Source: Dromiciops gliroides
Taxonomy: Eukaryota; Chordata; Mammalia; Microbiotheria; Microbiotheriidae
NCBI RefSeq assembly: GCF_019393635.1
Contig: NC_057864.1
Span: 494,095,216 to 494,159,215 of the forward strand
Direction: 5' to 3'
DNA: 64,000 nt
In this document: piece by piece, positions 1 through 11,468 of the stretch
How the letters are laid out: every line of letters starts with the position of its first letter
Position numbering within the stretch: the stretch's first letter is position 1
Notes under the pieces: model-generated
Told to the model about the DNA's origin: nothing
What the model saw: only the letters and a program-made list of their open reading frames with translations
Databases searched by the model: none
Program-made: the position numbers and the translations under genes

Positions 1-648
1 TAAACTCAGAATTTTTATCTCACATTGGGCTACCTTCTCAGCTTCTTGGGAATCAAGGTCCTGGAGTGTTACTGATACTAGTGCAGCTTTTGTATGGGCC
101 ATAATTGCCTAATTAGCCCTCCAAAGTCATGGCCTAGATCCCCCACCTTCTTGCCCTCACCCTCCCTGCCTGTTTCCCTCAGCAGCCACCACCCGAAAAG
201 CCAGGCCTCTGCTGCTGTTTTAGAGCTCCCAGACTCTTGGCTGAGCAGCGGATCACTCCTGCTCCAAGCTTTATCTCCCAGACCTTTGGGGTAGATGCAG
301 TGTCTAATGAAGTCAGAACAGAGCAAATATGCAACATGATTGGCCTAGTTGATGGCAAACATTATTTTCTTGTGGAATCAATTCTAACAGTTCATTGCAC
401 ATGATGAAACCTAACCTGTTATGTCCTGAGGGTGGTCTATGGGAGGGCAGTATTCATTTGCTAACAGCTTACCTATTTGCTTTCAGGAAATATGTAATGG
501 AGTAAGGAATGAATGAGAATAACATGATGTATTCACTGTCTCAACACTTGTTTCTATAGCCAGTCCATAGATAAGACACAGTGTAATGATTAGGAATGTG
601 TTTGGCTAATTTGTAATTAATAACAGTCCTGGGTTTTTTTCCCCAAAG
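1..648 (+). other. TRPM8: TRPM8 last intron (partial)
   Basis: This stretch precedes the last TRPM8 coding piece. It ends in a T-run and CCCCAAAG, which serves as the 3' splice site. I looked for the preceding TRPM8 exon in all frames and did not see it, so the intron extends past the left edge. No other gene or clear repeat is visible here. Confidence 0.6.
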
Positions 649-699
649 TTGAATGATCTAAAGGGACTTCTGAAAGAGATTGCTAATAAAATCAAATAA
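649..699 (+). CDS. TRPM8: TRPM8 C-terminal coding exon (3' end of gene)
   Basis: The frame reads LNDLKGLLKEIANKIK followed by TAA. As I recall it, this is the C-terminus of TRPM8, the cold- and menthol-gated cation channel of sensory neurons. In the family this helix ends the cytoplasmic C-terminal coiled coil that helps assemble the tetramer. A 3' splice site (T-run then CCCCAAAG) sits directly before the first codon. Only 16 residues of the roughly 1100-residue channel are in the window, and no upstream exon was found. Two AATAAA hexamers fall inside the last codons (685-690 and 695-700), the second overlapping the stop. A strong donor (GTAAGT at 740-745) follows 40 bases after the stop, so the 3' UTR may be spliced. 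The assignment rests on a short but exact and distinctive match, plus SPP2 lying next downstream as in human 2q37. Confidence 0.9.
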   Translation: MNDLKGLLKEIANKIK

Positions 700-739
700 A
701 TGAACACAAAACTCAACAGAAACCACCAACTGCAGGTAG
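700..739 (+). other. TRPM8: TRPM8 proximal 3' UTR up to a candidate splice donor
   Basis: Forty bases separate the TRPM8 stop from a TAG/GTAAGT donor at 740, which matches the U1 consensus at nearly every position. An alternative donor, CAG/GTAGGT, begins at 736. If used, TRPM8 has a non-coding last exon further right. The spacing is below the usual 50-55 nt limit for nonsense-mediated decay. I could not identify that exon. Confidence 0.35.
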
Positions 740-1289
740 GTAAGTCTGCCTCCCAGGCTTCTTTAATCTGAGTCACACTGGCATGTTCTGGACCTGCTTT
801 AAGACAAATGTATTCTTCAATTGTGGCCCTAGGCAATGCAAGATAAAGCTGTTTGTTGTTGGCAATGGGTACGTTTCCATGAAACCTCCCAAGCTTTTAA
901 AGTTGCTGATTTAAAATTCACAAACTTGTGTTACATTAAGATGAAAGATACAAGTCTTCCTGGCTCTGCTCAATGAGCCAGTCGTTTTGCTAGTTTCTGT
1001 TGTACTGGAGCTGTCCAAGTGCTGGAAAAGTTGGGGTGGGATTATTGCAAAGAAAGCATAGGTTCAGATGATCTGTTGCTAGGAATTAGAGAAGCTTTGA
1101 GGAAGAATTAGTTCAGTGATGAAAATTAGACCCTTTATTTTATATGCTTAAAGCACAAGAGAATAACAGATGGATTTGCTAGAGATTCCTAAATCTGGGA
1201 GCATAGACTGGTGAGTCAGGAACAAGAGAAGTCCACTAGGACAGCACTCACCCCTAAATTAGGGTATAGACAGCGCCTTGCTGTCCCTC

Positions 1290-1480
1290 GTGCCTTCCTG
1301 TCCCACCTCCTGCTTTGTGCCTACAGGGACTGTCTTCCCACATTAGAATGGAAGCTACTCCAGGCCAAGGACTCACTTGTTTGTATTTGTCCCCACAGTG
1401 CTTGGTCTGGCACAGTTATAGATGTGGTTTCATTCATTCCTTCAGCAGTTAGTAAAATCATCCTGAAGCCTCTACTATAG
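1290..1480 (+). repeat. L2 LINE 3' fragment
   Basis: The text resembles the 3' end of L2: a pyrimidine-rich stretch, then 'attagaatggaagctactcc', then a 'ccacagtgcttggtctggcac' block. It is diverged and has no coding capacity. Confidence 0.5.
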
Positions 1481-1559
1481 CTAGCATTCTTCAAGAAATA
1501 CAGGAAAAAGAGAGGGGAGGGATGAGAAGAGTGCTTAATTACAGAAATATGAGGTCGCC

Positions 1560-1740
1560 TTTTAGCTACACATTAGACACATTAAAGTGAGATCTGGATT
1601 TGACTCCTGTCTCTGACACCGAATAGCTGTTTGTTCCTGGGTAAGTTACTTAGCTTCAGTTTCCTCAACTGTAAAATGAGGGTCATAAAACACATACTAC
1701 TGAGAACACAGGATTGTTGTGAGAAAAGTAGTGTGTATGC
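1560..1740 (+). repeat. MIR SINE
   Basis: Shows the MIR order: 'gatttgactcctgtctctgacacc', 'cctgggtaagttacttag', 'cagtttcctcaactgtaaaatg', then the 'ggattgttgtgag' tail. Old and diverged. Confidence 0.7.
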
Positions 1741-1756
1741 TTAAAAGTAATGTGAG

Positions 1757-1908
1757 GGGGCAGCTAGGTGGCACAGTGGATAGAGCACCGGCCCTGAAGT
1801 CAGGAGTACCTGAGTTCAAATCCGGCCTCAGACACTTAACACTTACTAGCTGTGTGACCCTGGGCAAGTCACTTAACCCCAATTGCCTCACTAAAAAAGT
1901 AAATAAAT
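1757..1908 (+). repeat. WSINE1-type tRNA-like CORE-SINE
   Basis: Near-consensus copy starting ggggcagctaggtggcacag, with the core 'ctagctgtgtgaccctgggc' and an A-rich tail. It is flanked by a 14-base target-site duplication (AAAAGTAATGTGAG at 1743-1756 and 1909-1922), so it entered by L1-type retrotransposition into DNA just behind a MIR. Confidence 0.92.
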
Positions 1909-2024
1909 AAAAGTAATGTGAGCACAATTACTATCGCCATACTATGAACTCATCCTGTAGCATCATCCTTGGTCAGGGTCTCTTGTAGGATAGGTTAAAA
2001 GTGACCAGATTTTAAAACAGGCAG

Positions 2025-2135
2025 TGAGTTTCTGCTTACTTCCTCAAGGAGGGGAGAGGGAAGGGATGAAGGAGGAGAAGGAGTGATAGAATTTGGAATT
2101 CAAAACTTTAAATAAAAATGTTTATTTTTCAAATG
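2025..2135 (+). repeat. L1 3' terminal fragment
   Basis: A G-rich run, 'tagaatttggaattcaaaac', then 'taaataaaaatgttta' is the 3' end of the marsupial L1 also seen at 28670-28740. About 110 bases remain. A MAR1-type SINE follows directly. Confidence 0.65.
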
Positions 2136-2379
2136 AGGAGCAAGGTGGAGCAGCGGATAGAACACTAGTCTTGAAATCAGGAAGACTCATTTTTCTGAGT
2201 TCAAATCCAGCCTCAGACACCTACTAGCTGTGTGACCCTGGACAAGTCGCTTAACCCTGTTTGCCTCAGTTTCTGCATGTGTAAAATGAGCTGGAAAAGG
2301 AAATGCAAAAAAAACCCAACACCCCAAATGGGGTCACAAAGAGTGGGACATGATTAAAATGACTCGACAACAACAACAG
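2136..2379 (+). repeat. MAR1-type SINE
   Basis: A longer relative of the WSINE1 copies. After the shared CORE block it continues 'cagtttctgcatgtgtaaaatgagctgg', 'ccccaaatggggtcacaaagagtgggacat', and ends in a CAACAACAACA tail. This 3' half separates MAR1 from the shorter WSINE1 type. Confidence 0.8.
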
Positions 2380-2974
2380 CATTCTCTCATAAAGCCTATT
2401 CACTAGCAAAAACTTTTGTGACAACTCTAATCCAATCCCAAAGGTCTCACTATCACACCACTTAAAGCTTCAAAGAGGAAACTGAGCTACACACTCCTCG
2501 AAAGAGAATCAAATAATACTCAAAAATATATTTAGAAAGAGCTTGTTCTTCCTTTAGCTTTTTAAGAGTGAGATGGAAGTAGAATTAGATTTTTTATAAT
2601 TAATTGTGCCTTCAATTTTTAAACATTCACCATTCTCCATATCTTACCTTTTTTTGGTCCAGACCTATGATTTCATTGGTGTAGAAGCAAAACATCAAAC
2701 ATGCAGCCCATGACACTCCCAAGTGCAGCTCAAACCATTTTAAAATAGAGTTCCTATCTGATTTTAACATGTTGATATTTTACTTTTTAAAAATCTCTAA
2801 ATGTGTATTTTCTAAGTCAACATGTGTTCCTCCCATGGGTATTGTTATGTATAGTTTTGTGACCCCTGTTTCTACTGGAGTTTGACACAGTTGGTATGAG
2901 GAAACTCCCAGGGAAGAAACTTTCTCCAGTGAGGAAACTCTCTCTCCCAATTCATATGAGTACCTGCTCTGCAA
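2380..2974. other. Intergenic, nothing recognised
   Basis: AT-rich unassigned DNA. Only short chance reading frames are present. Confidence 0.5.
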
Positions 2975-3115
2975 TGTAGAGTCTTAGTAGCCTGGGGGGA
3001 CACTGAGAATTTTAAGTGACTTGCCCAGAGTCACACAACCAAGATGAGTCAGAGACAGGATTTAAGTCTTCCAGCAGCCAGGCTGGCTCCCCAGACACTA
3101 TAGCATGCCACTATT
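2975..3115 (-). repeat. MIR SINE
   Basis: Reverse-oriented MIR core: 'aagtgacttgcccagagtcacacaacc' followed by 'caggctggctccccagacactatagcatgcc', which mirrors the tRNA-like start of MIR. Confidence 0.65.
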
Positions 3116-3664
3116 TGCTTAACAATGCATTAATCATGTTTCTCCTTCAAGGAAATACCCTAAAAATGAGGCCATAAGGCATCCAGCCCAAATATCAAAA
3201 ACTCCCCAGGTACATTATCCGCACCCTTGAATTACGGGAAATTCAAAGATGGCACCACTTGTATGTATGAAAGTCCCCTCAGAGTTCATCGAGCCCCTGT
3301 CCCTTAAGGTTTCCAGTGTTGTGGGGTGCTCCTCCCCTTAGGAAGGAACCTGCCTCACCACTGCTCTTTCTTGAATAAGATGAAGGTGGTTAGATAGTTC
3401 GGACAGTTTGTCCTTCCTTCTTCAGCCAATGACTTCTCTTCTGTGCGATCCTCTGGGTTGGCTTCATGCTCTGCTTCTCCGAACAGAGACTTGGTTCTGT
3501 AAGTACAGAAGCAGCCAAGATGACCCCTGAACTCAGTCCTGGCTGATGGGCCACAAACTGCCACCTGTTTCAAAAGGTCGATGATGACACACCTAACTTC
3601 TCTGGTTATGCCTGCCCCCAACAAAGGCTGGGTGAAGGGATGATTGCCCATCCCTGAAAGGATC

Positions 3665-3850
3665 ATAGGATCAAGGAGCCTTGAGAGGTCCTTGAGTCCA
3701 ACTCCTTCATTTTACAGAAACTGAGGCACAGAGAGGTTAAGGACATGCCCAGGGTCACATACCTAATAAATGTCTGAAGTGGGATTTGAACCCGGGTCTT
3801 CCTGGAACTCCAAGTCCAGGCCCCTATCCACTATGCCAGGCTTCCTCTCA
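3665..3850 (-). repeat. MIR SINE
   Basis: Reverse MIR: 'cattttacagaaactgaggcacagagaggttaag', 'cccagggtcacat', 'gggatttgaacccgggtcttcc', ending at 'cactatgccaggc'. Confidence 0.75.
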
Positions 3851-4528
3851 GTATGAGAGTCTAGGGTATGAGAATGAAGAGCCTTTAATTCAATTCATTA
3901 AGGGCCTGCTGTGTGTCATGCAGAAAAGAAACAGCCGCTCAAGAGAGGGAGAGCCAGTAAGCCCCGAATTCAAGTTCCACATTGGTCACCAACTGGCTGT
4001 GTGGCTCTGAACAAGTCCCTTCACATCTCAGGGCCCCAGGCAACTCTCTAAGCTCAGATCTATGGCTATTTCAGGAGCTTAGTCTGTCAACAAAACCACA
4101 GATTAGGGCAGGGAAGAAAGCACCAGAGATCTCATTAAATGTTATAGATTCAAAAGTTTAAACAAAAATCAAGTGTTTTTTTTAATCAATTCTCCAACCC
4201 AGGTGTTAACTCATCAGTGACTTTTTTTTTATTATTTTGTTTTTCTCCAGAAATAGCATAAGCTTATTGAGAGCAGAGTCTGTTTTGTTTTGTTGGTAAT
4301 AATTAGGTTGCCTGCTTCAGGGACCTAGGCCGAGAAAGCAGAAGTGATGGCATCTTTCCTCTGACATCCACACCGGCCTCAGATGCTGATGAGAATAAGA
4401 GTGGAGGGCAGAACTACTCCTTCCCTCCAACATGGACCCTTGAGCATCCTGGTGTGGCAACCCCTAGTTCCACTCACAGGATTTAGAGCTAGAAAGGTCT
4501 TGGAGACCATCTAACTTTTCATTTTTTG

Positions 4529-4758
4529 TGGGCAGCTGGCAAAGGCTAGAACAGCAGGCCTGGAGTCAGGAAGACTCATCTTTATGATTCAAATCTAGCT
4601 GTGGGGCCCTGGGAGAGTCCCTTCACCCCGTTTGCCTCGGTTCCTCATCTGCACAATGAGCTGGAGAAGGAAATGGCAAAAACCCACTCCAGTATCTTGG
4701 CCAAGAAAACCCCAAATAAGGTCACAAAGAGTGGGACACGACTGAACAATAACAACAA
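4529..4758 (+). repeat. MAR1-type SINE
   Basis: Contains 'cctggagtcaggaagactcatc', 'cctcatctgcacaatgagctgg', 'aaataaggtcacaaagagtg' and a terminal AATAACAACAA. It lies against MIR-like sequence on its right, which continues to about 4900. Confidence 0.75.
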
Positions 4759-4974
4759 GCTTTTCCTTTTACAGAGGAAGAAACTGAAACCCAGGGAAAT
4801 GAAGCTCGTCCAAGGCCATAGAGGCAGCACTTAGTATAGCCAGCCCAGAATCCAAGGCTAACTGCTGGTCCAATCGCTGCCACACAGTCCCATTCTGACA
4901 ACTCTTTTCCTATGATGAAAAAACTCCCCCCTCAGTGACTCATTTGTTCTGAGTATACTCAAGATGCTGCTTGG

Positions 4975-5124
4975 GGCAGCTAGGTGGTGCAGTAGATAGA
5001 GCACCGGCCCTGGAGTCAGGGGTACCTGAGTTTAAATCCGGCCTCAGACACTTTACACACTTATTAGCTGTGTGACCCTGGGCAAGTCACTTAACCCCCA
5101 TTGCCTTACGAAGAAAAAAAAAAG
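4975..5124 (+). repeat. WSINE1-type SINE
   Basis: Full-length copy with near-consensus head and core, ending in an A-rich tail. I did not find a clear target-site duplication. Confidence 0.88.
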
Positions 5125-5689
5125 AAGGCCACCATGTTAAACAGGGGTTGATGGGCTAATCATAAATCATGGGCTGAGATGCAAGTCAATGGTCAGGAGT
5201 CTTCAAGGGAAAAGTCATGAGAATAAATGGAAGTAGGAAATTGCTTCTAAAAATGGCTTTTCTCTCTTTTTTCAGGGACCAACTCTTCACAGAGACATCT
5301 TGGGATCGCTCTAAATATGAAAAGATGCTGAGGACATGAATCACCCTTTCTGTAATCAGAAAGACCCAAAGTGGCCCCAGCTGCTGAGTAACACTTCCTT
5401 CAGCTCATGAGTGGAAGAAGGGGTTTTAAGGAGTAACCCTGGCCCAGCTGATGTCTCCAAACACAGTGCCACATGTTCATCCAAGGAGATGGACATCAGG
5501 GAGGACATTATGTGTTTCTTCTTCCTCTTGACTCAACCTTGTCTCCTAGTCTGCTTCTCAGCAAGTACTTGATTAGATTTTCTTCTTTCATGTTACAATT
5601 TCCTATTATTGAATAACCTGCAGACTCCTGGGTCTCCCGGGACAGTTCCTTATCTAAGAGCTAGATCAAGACTTTTTCTGCTGTTGGGT
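5125..5689. other. Intergenic, nothing recognised
   Basis: Mixed-composition DNA with no recognisable exon, repeat or RNA gene. Confidence 0.45.
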
Positions 5690-5880
5690 TAGTGATGGTA
5701 CAATGGGAATCAAAGGAACTGAATTCAAACCCTGATCCACTGCTTACTACTTGTGTGACCCTGGACATGTCACTTAACCACTGTAGGCCTCAGTCTTCTC
5801 CTTCAAATGTAACATGTGGCTTGACCAAGATGGCCTCTGAGATCCTTCCCAGACCTAAACCTTGAGCTCTCCAATCCTCT
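5690..5880 (+). repeat. MIR SINE
   Basis: 'gatggtacaatgggaatcaaagg', 'gtgtgaccctggacatgtcac', 'ggcctcagtcttctcc' and 'tgacctctgagatccttccc'-like blocks in MIR order. Confidence 0.65.
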
Positions 5881-7009
5881 TGCTAGTGTGTTCCTGATTG
5901 GCTCTCCCACCACACTCTCCTGCTTTACTCCTGAGCCACTCATTTCATCAGTGGTCCCAAGCCAGCACTCACAAGAGCCATGTTGCTCAGTCCCAGAGTG
6001 GCTACTCTCATTTTTGTGGATCTCTCCCCACTATTGAAGATGACCAACATACTATGCCTTCTACAGTGAGATTTGCAAGAAATTCCCTACTGAAGGGAGA
6101 GGGGATTCTAGGTCACGGCCCAGAAGGGCACTGATTACTATCAAAATATATTTCCTATCAAGGGAGGATTTGAAGATAGTTCTAATTTGCTGAATGGAAA
6201 AGCCATGGTCTACTAGGCTGCGGTGGCAATAGAAGATGAATAGAAGGAGCAGACAGTCATTCCCTTCTGCTTGCTTCCCATTCAGCCTCATGAGAGAGCT
6301 CTCCTCCCATGGGATGAATGCAAGCATGAGGACAGAGCTGTTAGAAGTGCTCAAACAAAACACTCAACTCTTAGATTAAAAGGGAATAAATGCAGTCATC
6401 TCATTACTGAGAGGTCTAGGGAACTGTACTGAGAAGGTAATGCTAAGTCTCACTGTGAGTCATTGTCATACTTTCCTACTGTCTTCAGACCTCCCCAAGA
6501 AGTGCTGGTGTCTTGGCCTAAGAAAAATGTGTGGAGAGTTTATGGGGAAATTAAAAAGCTGTACAGATGTAATTATGGAGATCAAACATGGACAGTGGAG
6601 CCATTTTGGTTTTACCCCCAAGGAAGCCTGACAAGGAATCTGATTTGAAGACATCTACTTCATGATCTTAGGTGCTGAGGGTGGATTAGAAGCAAAACTT
6701 GACAGAATCAGCAACAAAAGCAGCAATTGACAGGCCTTTCTAAGTTTTCCGAGTTAGTGAGGTGCTCTTTTGACCAAGATTGTCATGGTTCGCCTTTCCT
6801 CAGAGCATTGTAGATACCTACCTTTATGACAATACCAGAGTAGGATTCTAGCATCTTTATCCCCTGACTCACCTATCTTTAAGGCACTAGGCTGGGCAGT
6901 TGTACAGTAGAGCCCAGAGTAAAAACAGCTCCAGTTCCAAGGACTGGCTAACCTAGCTCTGTTTTAACAAAATCATGAAATCAGATGAGGGAGGCAACAG
7001 TCTTTAAAT
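5881..7009. other. Intergenic, nothing recognised
   Basis: No gene could be identified. A short + strand frame at 6463-6648 reads sensibly (PPQEVLVSWPKKNVWRVYGE...) but has no start context, splice sites or family match that I can name, so it is left unannotated. Confidence 0.4.
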
Positions 7010-7315
7010 TTTATACTAGAATGTAAGCTCCTTGGGGACAAGGACTTTGTGTATGAAGGGGAGCATGGTGTGGTGGATAAAGTAGGCTTAGAGTTAGGAA
7101 AACCTGGATTCACATTCCACCTCAGCCATCCACTAGATGGTGTGGCCCTGGGCAAGCTCTTAACATCACCTGCCTCAGTTTCTCTATCTGTAACATGAGG
7201 GGGGCTGGGTATGATGCTCCCTAAGGCTCTTTCCAGCTCTAAATCTTAGATCCTATGCACCTACCAGAGTGCCTGCCACATAGTAGACACTTAATAAAGA
7301 TTTGCTAAGTTGGGT
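7010..7315 (+). repeat. L2 3' end split by a MIR-type SINE
   Basis: 'actagaatgtaagctccttggggacaagg' at 7014-7042 is the L2 3' end. It is interrupted at about 7055-7250 by a MIR-type SINE ('gtggtggataaagtagg' through 'tgcctcagtttctctatctg'). L2 resumes at about 7255 with 'cctaccagagtgcctgccacatagtag' and 'cttaataaa'. The SINE therefore entered an existing L2. Confidence 0.65.
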
Positions 7316-8028
7316 TGGGTGGAATATATTCATTGATGTTATTGCTGAGTCTCCTTCGCAAACTTCCATTTTAAGTGGAGAAATGGATCAGTCACCATGC
7401 AACCAGTGAGCAGCCCAAGACTAGAATCACAAAAGAGTGTCCATGTTTAGATGGGAAAGCCTTCTTACCTTATCAAAGGTGACCCCTAATTTAGGGGACA
7501 TTAGGGAAGACACACTGGGGCAGACCTCAGGATTCACTCATGGGAGAAGAGCTCCTTAAATGGGGTTCTGAACAGTTTCTACATGCCCTGGCTTGTTTGT
7601 GGGAAAGTGCCAGCTTTTTAAAATGTAGCTAATAAGATGACTCCACAAGCACTGCAAAGTAGCTCGAACCCAAGGTGCTATGTTGGTCCCTAGGTATGGT
7701 ACAGAATATGCTCACGCGTACCTCGGTCCAACTACTGGCCATATAATCTAACAAAAAATAGAGTGCAGCTTGGCTTAAACCAATTTATCTATGAATTAAA
7801 TATTATATGAATTGTAATGTTTGGCCTCCTGATTTCTTTTGAGTGGAAGAACACCAATGGGGGAGGGGCAGGGACCAGAGCAACGTCACTATAGGGAAGA
7901 TAGAAGGGATAAAAACCAATGGGGGGGGGAATCATTGGAAATCATCTCTCTATACCACCAAGCAATAACCATACACCTACACCTGCCTGGGCCCCAACTC
8001 AGACTTTGCGGCTTGATTCTGGAGAGGA

Positions 8029-8160
8029 GAAAGAGGCAAGGAGAGGGAGGGAAGGAGAGGGAGGCAAGGAGAGGGAGGGAAGGAGAGGGAGGGAAGGAGA
8101 GGGAGGCACGGAGAGGGAGGGAAGGAGAGGGAGGGAAGGAGAGGGAGGCAAGGAGAGGGG
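8029..8160 (+). repeat. Purine-only minisatellite
   Basis: About 130 bases of tandem units built from GGAGAGGGAGGGAA and GGAGAGGGAGGCAA, entirely purine on this strand apart from the C in the second unit. It opens several overlapping low-complexity reading frames that are not genes. Such tracts can form triplexes. Confidence 0.85.
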
Positions 8161-8775
8161 AAGTGCAAGTTGACTTTGCCCTCCCTCGCCTTTCAGGATC
8201 CCCCTCCTCTGGCAGGTGGGGAAGGGCTAAATATAGAGGCAGGCAGGTGAAGGACAAGGTTAAGCTCAGTTGGGTCTTTCTCCCCACTCTAGCTCGGGTT
8301 TGAAGATTATCCACCCATCCCCCCCAGGGCAGGGCTGGCTCATCCAAAGAAATGGGCAGACACAGCAAATCTTATAAAAGAGAGATTTATTTGGCAAGAG
8401 AAATACCTGGCTTGGAGACAGCAGACAGACTGTTCCCCCTGAATGGAAGGAGAGTTGACCTTTTTTTTTACGTTTCAGACAAAGAAGAACTCTGTGCCAA
8501 TTAAGGAAATTGCAGGATACGTGGGGAGGGGATGGTTTAGGGGTGGGTGATGAGCCATCAGTCACACATCTTGTTGACATACAAAAAATCCGTATCTCTA
8601 TTGTATGGAATCTTGCATATCATCCTTGCTGACCTTGATGTGCCTTATCAGTGTTTACATCATACATAGAAATGTCCTCTAATATCCTAGGGTTTTCATA
8701 ACTGCTGGCCCAAGTGTCCTGGCAATATCACATTCCTGAGGTGTGTGAGAAAAAATTATTAATGATGGGACTTGG

Positions 8776-8920
8776 GGGGCAGCTAGGTGGCACAGTGAAT
8801 AGAGCACTGGCCCTGGATTCAGAGGACTTGGAGTTCAAATCTGGCCTCAGAACACTTGACGCTTACTAGTTGTGTGACCCTGGGCAAATCGCTTAACCCC
8901 AATTGCCTCACAAAAAAATA
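8776..8920 (+). repeat. WSINE1-type SINE
   Basis: Full copy with a diverged core and A-rich tail. Its flanks carry the same ATGGGACTTGG word (8765-8775 and 8924-8934). A third copy of that word follows the adjacent L1, so the two insertions used the same target site. Confidence 0.9.
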
Positions 8921-8934
8921 ATAATGGGACTTGG

Positions 8935-11468
8935 ATTACAGCAATGATCACCAGGAGAATACACTATGGACCAGGTGGTGATTTATATCAGGAATTTAGG
9001 GCTGGTTTCAACATTAGGAAAACTATTAACCATAATCAACCACATCAATAAGAAAACCAACCAAAATCATTTGATTATCTCAATAGATGCAGCGAAAGCT
9101 TTTGACAAAGCTTATTTTCCTAATAAAAACACCAGAGAACTTAGGAATAGGGGGGAGCTTTCCTTAAAATAATCAGCAGTATCTACCTAAAACCATAAGC
9201 AAGCATTATATGTGATGGAGATAAGTTAGAGGCCTTCTCAATAAGATCAGGGGTGAAACAGGGATGTCCATTATCACCTCTATTATTTAATATTGCACTA
9301 GAAATGTTAGCCTTAGCAATCAGAGAAGAAAAAGGAATTAAGGGAATTAGAATGGGCAAGGAGGAAACAAAACTATCACTCTTTGCAGATGATATGATGG
9401 TATATTTAGAGAATCCTAGAGAATCAACTAAAAAATTACTTGAATCAATTAACAACTTTAGCAAAGTAACAGGATATAAAATAAATCCACATAAATCATG
9501 AGCATTTCTATACATGACCAACAAAGGCCAGCAGCAAGAGATAGAAAGAGAAATTCCATATAAAGTAACAGTAGAAAATACAAAATACTTAGGAGTCTAC
9601 TTGCCAAGACAAACCCAGGAACTCTATGAACACAATTAGAAAACACTTTTCACACAAATCAAATCAGATCTAAATAACTGGAAAAATATCAATTGCTCAT
9701 GGATATGAACTAATATAACAAAAATGACAATTCTGCCTAAATTAATTTACCTATTCAGTGCCATACCAATCAGACTACCTAAAAATGATTTTATAGAGCT
9801 AGAAAAAATAATAACAAAATTCATCTGGAAAAGCAAAAGGTCAAGAATATCAAAGGAAATAATGAAAAAATGCACAGGAAGGTGGGCTAGCTGTACCAAA
9901 TCTGAAGCTTTACTATAAAGTAGCAATCATCAAAACTATCTGGTACTGGCTAAGAAATAGAGGGGAGGATCAATGGAATAGGTTAGGCACAGGAGACACA
10001 GTCATAAATGACTTTAGTAATGTACTATTTGATAAACCCAACGACTCCAGATTCTGGGATAGGAATTCAGTATTGGACAAAAACTGCGGGGAAAACTAGA
10101 AGATAGTATGGCAGAAACTAGGCATAGACCAGCATCTTACACCTTATACTAAAATAAGGTCAAAATGGGTACATGATTTAGACATAAAAGGTGATACCAT
10201 AGGTAAATTGGGAGAGGAAGGAATAGTTTACCTCTCAGATCTTTGGAAAGGAGAATAGTTTATGACCAAACAAGAGATAGAGAATATTATGAAATGCAAA
10301 ATGGATGATTTTGATTACATTAAATTAAAAGGTTTTGTACAAACAGAAGCAATGCAGCCAAAATTAGAAGGGAGACAGAAACCTGGGAAACAATTTTCAT
10401 AGCAAATACTTCTGATAAAGGCCTCAATTCTAAAATATATCAGGAATTAAATCAAATTTATAAGAATCCAAGTCATTCCCTAATTGAGGAATGGTCAAAG
10501 GATATGAACAGGCAGTTTTCTGATGAAGAAATCACAGCTATCTGTTGCCATATGAAAAAATGCTCTAAATCACTATTTATTAGAGAAATACAAATTAAAA
10601 CAACTCTGAGTTATCACCTGACACCTATCAGATTGGCTAATATGACAAAAAGGAAAATAATAAATGTTGGAGAAGCTGTGAGAAAAAATGGAACACTAAT
10701 GCATTGTTGGTGGAGCTGTGAACTGATCCAACCATTCTGAAAAGCATTTTGGAACTATGACCAAAGGACTATGAAGTTGTGCATACCCTTTGACCCAGCA
10801 ATACCACTATTAGGTCTTTTTCCCAAAGAACTCATAAAAAGGGGGAAAGGACCCACATGTACAAAAATATTTATAGCTGCTCTTTTTGTGGTGGCAAGGA
10901 ATTGGAAATTGGGGGGATGCCCATCAACTGAGGAATAGCTGAACAAGTTGTGGAATATGAATGTAATGGAATACTATTGTGCTGTAAGAAATGATGAGCA
11001 GGCAGATTTCAGAAAAACCTGGAAGGACTTTATGAACTGATGATGAGTGAGATGAGCAGAACCAGGAGAACATTGTACACAGTATCAACAACATTGTGTT
11101 TTGATCAACTGTGATAGACTGACTCTTCTCAGCAGTACAATGGTCCAAGATAGTTCCAATGGATTATGATGGACAATACTTTCGCCAAGTCCAGGAAAAA
11201 AAAAGAACTGTTGAATCTGATGCAGATCAATTACCATACTATTTCTATTGTTTTTGTTGTTGTTTTTCTTTTTTGAGGTTTTCCTTTTTGTTCTGATTCT
11301 TCTTTCACAGAAAGACTAATGCAGAAATATGTTTAATGTGATTGTACACATATAACCTATATCAGATTACTTGCTGTCTTGGGGAGGGGGGAGGGAGGGG
11401 ACAGAGGGAAAAAATTTTGAAACTAGATATCTTATAAGAAAATAATAAAATATTTATATTGGGAAAAA
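8935..11468 (+). repeat. 5'-truncated L1 LINE (ORF2 from RT to 3' end)
   Basis: About 2.5 kb of L1. Translated pieces carry L1 reverse transcriptase motifs: ISIDAAKAFDK (8966-9172 frame), [17 protein letters not shown] and the catalytic box [10 protein letters not shown] (9253-9501 frame). The ORF2 C-terminal region continues to about 11040, followed by a 3' UTR with a G-rich run and an AATAAAA tail. ORF1, the endonuclease and the 5' UTR are absent. The reading frame is broken many times, for example by stops at 9501 and 9918 and frame changes between segments, so it is dead. ATGGGACTTGG flanks it (8924-8934 and 11469-11479). Confidence 0.93.

Noticed and set aside
1757-1908. tRNA genes suggested by tRNA-like heads of SINEs
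   Set aside because: Only the promoter-like half is tRNA-derived and the copies are dispersed with A-tails and target duplications; none folds as a complete tRNA by eye.
1719-1910. Recurring short protein 'GGTVDRAPALKSGVPEFKSGLRHLTLTSCVTLGKSLNPNC' type frames
   Set aside because: The same peptide appears wherever a WSINE1 copy lies; it is SINE sequence, not a gene family.
2109-2114. AATAAA as the TRPM8 poly(A) signal
   Set aside because: It lies in the 3' end of an L1 fragment, so it more likely belongs to the repeat.
6463-6648. Short + frame with protein-like composition (VLVSWPKKNVWRVYGEIKK)
   Set aside because: No acceptor/donor pair, no recognised family and no supporting neighbours; left as chance pending a database search.
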